From the NCBI RefSeq assembly GCF_021018895.1, contig NC_079377.1:24525001-24589000 (forward strand): a stretch of 64,000 bases of DNA. Reading direction: 5' to 3'. The DNA comes from Seriola aureovittata (Eukaryota > Chordata > Actinopteri > Carangiformes > Carangidae). The position numbers and the translations under genes were made by a program. The notes beneath the pieces are model-generated. The model was not told the origin of the DNA. It saw only the letters and a program-made list of their open reading frames with translations, and did not search any database. Positions 55,930-64,000 of the stretch are shown here, piece after piece (within the stretch, counting starts at the first letter, position 1; each line of letters begins with the position of its first letter).

Positions 55930-56242
55930 TACGGTGGCCCTGAGAGCTCAACACACCACAACTAATGAAAACACATGCAAATAATCAAACATGCTGCAAA
56001 TTCGGTCCTACAACACAACAGAAGTGTTTCCAGGGGACACTAAAAAGTGATGAGCCTGCTGGGATGCACGTGTTATTCAATGTTTTTAACTTCATAAGTC
56101 ACAACTGGGCATTGAACAAGTCCCAGCCAGGTTCATCACTTTTTAGTGTCCCCTGGAAACACTTCCATTCTGTTGTAGGACTGAATTTGCAGCATGTTTG
56201 TTTTCTTAAATTGCAGTACGTTGACCTCTCAGGGCCACCATA
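55930..56242. mobile_element. 313-bp palindromic fold-back element
   Basis: The ends are TACGGTGGCCCTGAGAG and its near-complement CTCTCAGGGCCACCATA. Inner arms of about 80 bp (55986-56064 and 56121-56200) are closely complementary, sharing 'tccaggggacactaaaaagt'. Only about 55 bp of loop separates them. The TA at both ends would fit a TA target site. No coding capacity. Confidence 0.85.
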
Positions 56243-57717
56243 CATAATCAGTTTTACAAAGTTAATGTCCACCATCACACCCAAGTTGTGAACAACCTAC
56301 CTGGAGGTTGAAGGGATTTAGTGCCTTGCTCATGGGCACTTCACTTTGAGTCAGTTGGACGGTTGTTTCCTCTGTGGCTCAAACTGTACCGACGCTCATT
56401 TCTCAGCTCTGCTTCATCCTCTAAAACGGGACAGCACATGTTCAGTGAGGCTGCTACTGATGATTATTCTCACAATTAATGAATTAACAAACGTAATATT
56501 CAACTTACAATTCTTTTTTTTTTTCTCCAGTGTCTTCGTTTTCTCACTTGAATCTGATCAGCAGCCAAAAAAGCAGCAGCAAGTATAACAATATAAAGCA
56601 AACATTCATTTATACTTTATTCATTATCCACACCGCTATCATATACAGTGGCGGCTGACACTTAGACACAAACAACCAAACACACCTACGGGCAATTCAG
56701 AGTGGCCAATTAACTTAATTTAACCCGACAACAAATATCAAAATGATCAATTTCCTGATGACTAATTACAGACTAGCTGAAGGTAGAGGTGCAACAGTTA
56801 CTCACAATGTCAGCAACAATGACGACGACATCCTCGATTGCACTTTTTTTTTTTTTTTACATCAGCACAAAATTTATTTTCCACGTCAAGTTTTAAATAT
56901 TAACATTAACATATTGACAGTCGTTGGTTTGAGGTGAAGTGAAAGGTTGATTCAGCACTGGATCACAGGAAACTGCTGATTCTGATTCTGGCTCAGTGGG
57001 GGATGAAAACACCCACTGGGCTCTGATTTGTTTTAGCAACACATTACAAGTAACTCAAGTGAAATGTAAAAGAGTATAAATCCAGCACTGATTTACCTTT
57101 CGAAGCCACCTTATCAGTGATTCTTAAATAAAGAAATAACACAGCAGAGATCTGGTTGTCAACTACAAGTAAAATAAACACGAGCACACAGTTTGTTTGT
57201 CTTATACATATTTTTCCCCAACAACATGCAATTTAACACGGTTCCCAATAAAGACGACGTCTCAGTTTTTGGAGCTTTGCAGGGATGTGTCACTTTAAAA
57301 CATTTTTTTACACCATTTAGTGGTTTGACTTTCAGACAAGAGAAATAAATGACTGAAATTACAGGAATTTATGCATCAGAGTTTGAGGGAGTGGTAAATC
57401 TACCTGATCAATAAGTGTGACTTGTAAAAACGATCAAATTCAAAAGAGATTTTGTTTGAGGGGGCTGGAATTTGAAAGTGAGTGATCTAGAATTGGTGTT
57501 TTTACATGATGAAAGACTTCATCTGCTCCGTGATGTGACTGACAGACCAGGCACTTTACAGACTGCGAACTTGCTTGAGAAGTTGTTGGACCAAACCAAA
57601 ACAACAATAACAAAAAAAAAGCATCCTTAAATACTGGCTTTTCGTCAGTTTACCCTGACAGTGTCCTCTCTTCTCCACGCCCTCATACGGGAGGGAGATG
57701 AGTTGCGGTGCTGGAGA

Positions 57718-59139
57718 TCATGAGGGCCCTGATGTTGTTTCTGCTCCAGGTTTGTTTGTGGGGTCTAGACCAGATCCTTCGTACACAACCTTGTTCTTGA
57801 TGCCGTCCTGGATTATCCTCTGCTGCACGCGAATCTTAGCGTTGTTCATCCTGCAGTAAAACCTGGAGAGGGAGACACAGGAGGAACATTTCTCTTACAA
57901 GAGAGATAGACCAGAAAAAGATGAAGTGTCAGTCAGTGTGAAGACCTACCAGGACCCGAGCGTGGTGAGCATGAAGCCTGCAAATCCGATGTCAAAAGAC
58001 CTCTTCACTCGACCTGCGGACAACGGGACAGACTTATGACATTACTTGACATTATTTTATTTTATACTAAAATGAAGTGGATTAAATCCAGATCGTTTCA
58101 TACGTCTCATATTTAGGTTGCAGCTGCAGGTCAAAATTGAGAGTAATTTTTCTTTTTAGCATACCGGTATCTTTTGTGTCTGTTTCAATATGCCATCATC
58201 AACTTCCCCTTAGTTTATTACTTTAGTTCACAATCCCCTTATTTCCCTGGAGGCTAAACTCTCATATTCTGGATGGGACAGACTCCAGTGACATTGTCCA
58301 TTTAATTTTACAGGTCATTCAAGATTCAATTTGTGAAAAACTAAACACAGCGCAAAGTAAAACAATCACTAAACGAACAATGAAAAGACACAAACACACA
58401 CAGACAGCCTAATTAAAACTCACTGGTGGTCAGAAAGTGCAGGAGGCCAGCAGCCAGTGAACCTCCAGCTCCATGCAGGATGGCCTCTCTGGCACAGGGA
58501 GTCTTCTGGACATCCAGAATCCCCAGCAGCCTGAAACCCTGAAGGACAGAGTCGGACGTGAGGTATTAACACCTACTGAAAATTCATACCTTCATGAAAT
58601 ATAATGGAGAACTGAATGTGCATCTTGTTTTGGCAAATACCATCTTTATTCAGTTATTTTAAAACATGTTTTGTTGTATGTATTGTATCGTGTTTTATTG
58701 AAATCCATTTTTATTTGTTTAATAATCTGTGAGCCGAGATTTTCTGTAGGATATCATATTTCTGAAAAACTTCTCAGTAACTTCCTGTGGTATAATTTTC
58801 GTTTCCGTGTACAAGTTAAACTTTAATCATCAAATATTTGAACGGGATTTGGGGGGACCAAACTATTTCTGATAACGGATAGCTATTAGCGTGCTAGTTT
58901 AAGTTATCTCTGTTAAAGCGGGAAATTTAAGTGTTAAAATGAGTTGAGATAACAAAACTTTACCCACATTAACCGTGATAACCTAATGAATCACGTCAAC
59001 AGTTTCTGAAAGTTGCTAGCTGCTGTTGACCTTCTGAAAACTGGAGCCTAGCAAACATCTTCCATTTAAAATACGTTTCCCGGTTGAATTTAATTTAGAC
59101 TCTTACCTTGTTTTTGCTCTCCTGCTCTTCTCCCGCCAT
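57718..59139 (-). CDS. cox20: Cytochrome c oxidase assembly protein COX20
   Basis: Mitochondrial inner-membrane chaperone that stabilises newly made COX2 during complex IV assembly. Four exons on the minus strand: 59139-59107, 58538-58424, 58013-57950, 57862-57718 (TGA). All are GT-AG and phases join, giving 118 aa, the same length as human COX20. Conserved features: GILDVQKTPCAREAILHG (human GFLDVENTPCARHSILYG), a first membrane helix around AGGSLAAGLLHFL, the basic turn TSRVKRS, a second helix GFAGFMLTTLGSWFYCR, and the tail VVYEGSGLDPTNK (human ILYEGTHLDPERK). A perfect NRF-1 palindrome lies about 100 bp upstream of the ATG. Confidence 0.95.
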
Positions 59140-60425
59140 TGCACCACTGTGTCCGGCTACTTGTGAAACGTTTACAACCAGTTTAGCTCGAAAAAACTCA
59201 TCATGTAACGACAATGCTCGTAATCATATTGGGCTCTTCTGCGCATGCGCTGTAGCTGCCGAATGGGTCCGTTCGCTTTTAATCGCCGACAGGAAAACGG
59301 TGTTTACCGCTGTATAGTTCCGATCAATGTACATGATGATATTAGATAAATTCTATACTGTAAATACATGTAAAGTTTTCAAGTAAAAGAAATCTCACAA
59401 ATAAATCTAAAATAAATTAATAAAAAGCAAGTAAGTCAGTTTTAGTTCCTTTATTTCTATTTATTATATATATATTTTTTAATTATATTTATTACTTTTG
59501 TTATAATTTTATTTAAATTCTTTGTGTTAATCATTTATTTTAAGGTTAGGTTAATAGCTTACAGCTGCTTTTATTCCTTATTTAGAGATGCATAAATTCA
59601 TAAATCAATAAAATGCAAACAAGCATAATTGAAAATAGAGTAAAACAGACTCAATCTAAGATATAGCATAATACAGACACGGTGAGGCTGTATTTCTTAC
59701 ATTTTATTCTATGTTGTAAATACAGGCTGCAGATGAGTTTCCGGCCTTTTCCCCGGTCTTTATTGCTTCTGTAACCGAAATTTCCTATTTTTTTACGTTG
59801 TGATCTATATGATATGTGGAAAAGAAGAAGCACTTAATGAAATTTAAGTAAACTGAAGGGAAAAAAAGAACCTAAGTGTCATATTAGCCCATTAAAAACT
59901 GCAACCAGGAATTATGGCTGTAGAAAAGCTACAGGATCAAGGTGTAAAACAAACCACGTCAAACAGGAGACCAGCATGTCACTGTGATCCCACACCGATC
60001 AAACAGGATTATTTCACCGGCAGCAGCAGATTACTACCTGCCAAACATTCATCCTGTTTACGTGTTGGATATTATTTCCGAATACAATAATGAGTCTAAT
60101 CATTTTTTACGAGTCTGTTTGAGAACTTTAAAGAAAATAAAGGCAGAAATAATATAATATGAAAATGAGACTAAAACTGGATATCTATATATTTGTGCTA
60201 TTATATATTCTTTTAACATATTTAACTGATTTTCGTCGTGAAAATACTGGAAATACAAACATCACTAAATTCAATAACGCAATTTCTTTGAGTCTCATAA
60301 GCTGAAGTTTGTGCACATTTATGAACAAACAGTCATTTCATGCGACCAGCAGCTTATAGAACAAGCCACACGCATGGCTTTGGAATAAAGTCTCATATCC
60401 GCCAGTGACGTACAGCGTTAGACGG
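59140..60425. other. cox20 promoter side and AT-rich spacer
   Basis: The first about 150 bp hold the cox20 promoter. From about 59330 to 60400 the sequence is AT-rich with no supported gene. Confidence 0.55.
59240..59251. promoter_or_regulatory. NRF-1-type palindrome in the cox20 promoter
   Basis: TGCGCATGCGCT contains the perfect palindrome GCGCATGCGC (59241-59250), the core of the nuclear respiratory factor 1 site. It lies about 100 bp upstream of the cox20 start codon. Confidence 0.7.
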
Positions 60426-60429
60426 AAAA
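60426..60429 (-). terminator. Pol III terminator of tRNA-Glu
   Basis: TTTT on the minus strand, six bases after the tRNA 3' end, a minimal pol III stop. Confidence 0.6.
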
Positions 60430-60435
60430 CTCCAG

Positions 60436-60507
60436 TTCCCATACCGGGAGTCGAACCCGGGCCGCCTGGGTGAAAACCAGGAATCCTAACCGCTAGACCA
60501 TATGGGA
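60436..60507 (-). tRNA. tRNA-Glu (anticodon UUC)
   Basis: 72 nt on the minus strand, starting TCCCATATGG with acceptor stem TCCCATA/TATGGGA. The anticodon loop CTGGTTTTCACCCAGG carries TTC. The A box TGGTCTAGCGG and B box GGTTCGACTCC are intact. It differs from the usual vertebrate sequence I know by only one base, so it is probably a functional nuclear tRNA gene. No intron. Confidence 0.96.
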
Positions 60508-61231
60508 CTTATTAATCAAGCATAGGCTGCCGCCAGTGAAACATCAACACATGACAATGTGAAAAACAACACATTTGTTTTACTTCATAAATTCAATTTA
60601 CTTTCTGCATTTCATATGCATGTAAAAAAAAAAAAAATTTTGTGCGCACTATTTTACCATTTTGCCCATGAATACACAAAGTTTAAAATCAACTTGCGAT
60701 TAAACACAAGTAACATAACAGCCATAGAATGCACTGCTTACAATGAACAGGTAGTGAGGGCTGTGAAAGGGGCGCTACCGCCATCTGGTGGTCATGTCTG
60801 AGGACAGCAGCTCTTCCCAGCAGCCTCAGTAGAGAAGACAAGGGAGGCCAACATAGCAATAATAAAGTGATTATTCAGATGGAAGCAATACAAACCAAAT
60901 ACCAAAACCAAATATTTTAGAAATTAATATTTAATACTATAATAAATCTCTATTATTCTATCATTCAATCTCTATCTTTTTATTAACCCCTTCACAGTTC
61001 AGCTGCAGGTCAATCTGGAGGATGAGTTTAAACCCTCCTCCTCCCTCCTTCTAAAACGTCCACTGTAACAGGATGTGAAAGTGATACAGAGACAGATTAA
61101 TCTCCTGGGTAAATAAAGGTTAAAACTGTCCTGTGTTCCCTCCTTTGAACAAAAACAGGTGATCGGGTTTGAAGCAGTGTGACATCCAATATGAGCAAGT
61201 GTCTTCCTGGATACCAGGCTCCTCTGTGCTG
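60508..61231. other. Spacer upstream of lhb
   Basis: No gene seen. It includes the lhb proximal upstream region and a CTCF-like motif at 60778. Confidence 0.5.
60778..60791 (-). promoter_or_regulatory. CTCF-like motif, minus orientation
   Basis: The plus strand CCGCCATCTGGTGG is the complement of CCACCAGATGGCGG, 14 of 14 against CCASYAGRKGGCRS. It lies about 450 bp upstream of the lhb TATA box. Confidence 0.4.
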
Positions 61232-61237
61232 TATAAA
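61232..61237 (+). promoter_or_regulatory. lhb: TATA box of lhb
   Basis: TATAAA about 55 bp before a noncoding first-exon donor at 61287|61288 (GAG|GTAAGT). The expected start site is near 61262, giving a noncoding exon of roughly 25 bp. Confidence 0.75.
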
Positions 61238-61643
61238 GCCGGAGCTGGACAGCTGGCCTCAGCACACCTGCTGCAGACACCGGAGAGGTAAGTTACCAAC
61301 GATCAACAGCCGATTCATTCAATCATTCTGCATGTTATTTATTCTTCTTTTCTTTTTTCACTGTGGTTTGTGGCTGGGTTGCCAGGTTGTGTAATTTTTC
61401 CCCATTTACAGAAAACAATGAAGACTGCAGTAAGTCATTATCAAATAGTTATTGGCCCAGATCCCTCCAGAAGGTCAGGGGTCAAACACTCCATTAGAGG
61501 CTCTTTGTTGATTAATTAAAGCTGAATAAAGTCCCTGATTGTGTATTATTCATAGATAATTTCACAATCAAAATCACAGACTGTGATGATGTAGCATTTA
61601 TTGATCTTAGTTTATTGATAGAAGTCCATATATCTCCTACAGG

Positions 61644-63806
61644 ATGACGGCTCCACAGGTCACCAGAGTGATACTCCCCCTGATGTTGAGTTTGTTTCTG
61701 GGAGCCCCATCTTCCATTTGGCCCCTGGCTCCTGCAGGTAAATAAGACAATAAGACAGTTTTAAATTTATTTTATTTTCATGCAAAAGAAACATTTTGCA
61801 ACTAATTCAGAATTTTATTGATTGAAATCTGAATGTTTTCACTGAAAATAAAGAAAGTGGCTTCTTTTGACTTTACATTAAATAATGTTAAATAACATTT
61901 GACATTTATCAACATCTTTTTGACCCATGAGCCTGAGCAATAAATCTATACTATAATGTGTTAGTAGGAATCCTACGTTAGCGTCTGCTCTGCTAAGAAA
62001 ACGCACAGAGTTCCAGTTTGTGACACATCTGAACCAAACTGCATGGTTTTCCGTCAGCAGCGGCCTTCCAGCTGCCGCCCTGCCAGCTCATCAACCAGAC
62101 GGTGTCTCTGGAGAAGGAGGGCTGCCCCAAGTGTCACGCAGTGGAAACTACCATCTGCAGTGGTCACTGCATCACCAAGGTATTCTGGCCAAAGAAATGA
62201 GAAGGAGGGAATTAGAGGATGGGGGTCAAATAAAGAAAATAATAATAAAAAAAGATAAATTTTCTATTTTGGAACGCCAAATATTTTTGATAATTTTGGT
62301 AACTATTATTTGGAGTTATGGCTGGAAAAAGCAATATTTATTAAATATATAATACTGAACTTCAGTTACATGATAACAAGTTTAAATATTCAAAATTTTA
62401 TTTCAATTTATATTTTATTTGAATAAAGTGAAAACAGAAATTATTTAAATGGTAAATCATGATAAAAAATTGACCAAACAACCATTTTAAAATTTGCAAG
62501 AAAATAACAAAATAAAAAAGGAATTATCAATAATATATACTGTAAATAACAAGCAATAGCAGGTTAATAAAATCTATGTATTGAGCTCACATGAAAAATA
62601 GATTCAGTTTTATGTTTTCAGATAAACACTCATTTTCTTTTCACAATGTCTCGTCTTTTTCACCTGGTAAGATAATGGTTTAATCAACTCATTTATAATT
62701 CAACCCAATGTGACTACAATCACCTCTTAATTAGTTAATTATTTCATTAGTTTATTTATTATTAGTTTATTTATTTTGCACAATTTAAAATACATACAGA
62801 ATGACAAAGAAAAACAAATAGCATACAGTGCAGGGAGAGGCAAAAAGCTTGAGTTGAATTAGATGATAAATTGTAATAGTAACAAAAAGCTGTGAGGACA
62901 TATGATTTTATTGTAGGAATAATAAAATCTAATATATATTTAGTACATTCTTAGCAGAAGCAAAGCATCAATGCTTTGATGGAGGTAAACTTTTTTTTTT
63001 TTTATGGTGGAATCCATGGAAAAGGACGTTTTCTGGATGTGCAATATTGCCATGAAAGATTAAGACTAAATAATTAGGTTGGTATCTATTCATTTCCTCT
63101 CAGTAGATCCCATGAAAATGACTTCCCTGCCGTGTCTGCGGCTCTCAGCGTAAATCTTTAAAATCAGCACACAAATACACAGTTTAATTTTTAAGTCTCA
63201 AAAGTTTTTGATAACAGCTGATCACTGTAGTTTTTAGAAAACATTAATCAAACGTTACTCGCCTATATGTGTATTTTTTCAAAATAGTCTCAGTAATTGA
63301 GGCTACAGTTTTTAGCAAATGTTGCTCAAACAAGACTAAATAGTACATGTGTTGGGGACTATTTTCAGCTGTGGATTAATACACAATTGGTGCTCTAGTG
63401 AGAATTTGGGGCAGCAGGATGGTGTGTGTGGGATTTGGCTAATAATAAACCACGTGTGTGACTCACTGATAAAAGTTTTTGGGAACGATGATGGAGCTGT
63501 ATGGCTCAGAGGAATCAGATATACCAGACTTTACATTCACAGATAATACTCCTTGTTTTTGCTTCTCTCCAGGACCCTGTCATCAAGATACCATTCAGTA
63601 ACGTGTACCAGCATGTGTGCACATACCGGGACTTGTATTACAGGACGTTCGACCTTCCTGACTGTCCTCCTGATGTGAACCCCACCGTCACCTACCCGGT
63701 GGCTTTGAGCTGCCACTGCGGCAGGTGTGCGATGGACACATCTGACTGCACCTTTGAGAGCCTGCAACCCGACTTCTGCATGAATGACATACTTTTCTAC
63801 TACTAG
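61644..63806 (+). CDS. lhb: Luteinizing hormone beta subunit
   Basis: Secreted glycoprotein hormone beta chain of pituitary gonadotrophs; pairs with the common alpha subunit and acts on the gonadal LH receptor. Coding exons: 61644-61737, 62061-62179, 63573-63806 (TAG), 148 aa. The signal peptide includes [15 protein letters not shown]. The mature chain has the [16 protein letters not shown] block with its NQT glycosylation site, [10 protein letters not shown], the CAGY-equivalent CSGHC, and the seat-belt region [14 protein letters not shown]. Twelve mature cysteines are present, as in all glycoprotein hormone betas. [20 protein letters not shown] is typical of teleost LH rather than FSH beta. 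The exon 2 acceptor is CAGCAG, so starts at 62058 or 62061 are both possible; 62061 gives the usual length. The gene appears intact. Confidence 0.96.
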
Positions 63807-63878
63807 AAAAAAAACCACATTCAGACACACAACACATAGAACATAGAGCCGCCCTCACATTTAGCATCAACTGTAGTA

Positions 63879-63884
63879 AATAAA
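63879..63884 (+). terminator. lhb: lhb poly(A) signal
   Basis: AATAAA, 73 bp after the lhb stop codon, giving the short 3'UTR usual for this gene. Confidence 0.8.
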
Positions 63885-63925
63885 GATTGTTGCCTTTACC
63901 AGTGCAAAGTCTTATGTTTCATTTA

Positions 63926-63990
63926 TATACATATATATATATATATACACATATGTATGTGTGTGTGTGTGTGTGTGTGTGTATGTATGA
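63926..63990 (+). repeat. Compound (TA)n(TG)n microsatellite
   Basis: A TA run followed by a TG run just downstream of the lhb poly(A) signal, reaching almost to the window end. Confidence 0.95.
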
Positions 63991-64000
63991 ACCGACTGTA

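Larger units (their letters stand above)
52928..57717. other. Gene-free region between the slc5a7-like gene and cox20
   Basis: Holds the 3'UTR of the choline-transporter-like gene on the left and probably that of cox20 (minus) on the right. In between are two non-autonomous DNA elements (53233-53780 and 55930-56242) and low-complexity C/T runs near 54700-54745. No supported exon. Confidence 0.55.

Noticed and set aside
60999..61280. 93-codon minus-strand frame over the lhb promoter
   Set aside because: It overlaps the TATA box and first noncoding exon of lhb, and no family was recognised.

Overview
The window is nuclear DNA from a ray-finned fish, most likely a spiny-rayed (percomorph) teleost. 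The evidence is vertebrate genes split by GT-AG introns, a teleost-type luteinizing hormone beta gene, a tRNA-derived SINE of the kind common in percomorphs, many dinucleotide microsatellites, and AT-rich intergenic DNA with several small fold-back DNA transposons. No bacterial, plasmid or CRISPR features are present.

Layout. (1) 174-3499, plus: the last seven coding exons of epas1 (HIF-2alpha), with the VHL degron and the C-terminal transactivation domain; earlier exons lie left of the window. (2) 3.5-19.4 kb: probable epas1 3'UTR, then gene-free DNA with microsatellites, LINE scraps, an intact-looking SINE with target-site duplications and a possible solo LTR. (3) 19.4-31.4 kb: a 12-kb minisatellite built on a 36-bp unit and a 25-bp deletion derivative, with higher-order duplications and a block in inverted orientation at its right edge. 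(4) 32.7-37.5 kb, plus: complete ten-coding-exon slc22a7-like organic anion transporter. (5) 38.4-40.3 kb, minus: two-exon atypical class A GPCR. (6) 40.3-46 kb: gene-free, with dispersed repeats. (7) 46.1-52.9 kb, plus: complete eight-exon paralogue of the high-affinity choline transporter (SLC5A7/CHT1), with an altered substrate-site motif and an unusual first intron. (8) 53-57.7 kb: gene-free, with two fold-back/TIR elements. (9) 57.7-59.1 kb, minus: four-exon cox20, with an NRF-1-type palindrome in its promoter. (10) 60.4 kb, minus: tRNA-Glu(UUC). (11) 61.2-63.9 kb, plus: lhb, with TATA box, three coding exons and poly(A) signal.

The genes do not form a pathway; they are ordinary vertebrate neighbours (oxygen sensing, solute transport, receptor signalling, respiratory-chain assembly, reproduction). 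The most unusual structure is the 12-kb satellite with its length-variant units and sense/antisense junction. The most unusual gene is the choline-transporter paralogue: it lacks a tryptophan of the choline site, and its first intron pairs a GC donor with a (TG)n tract at the acceptor. Exon coordinates were derived by hand from splice sites, reading frame and remembered family sequences; no alignment or database search was run.
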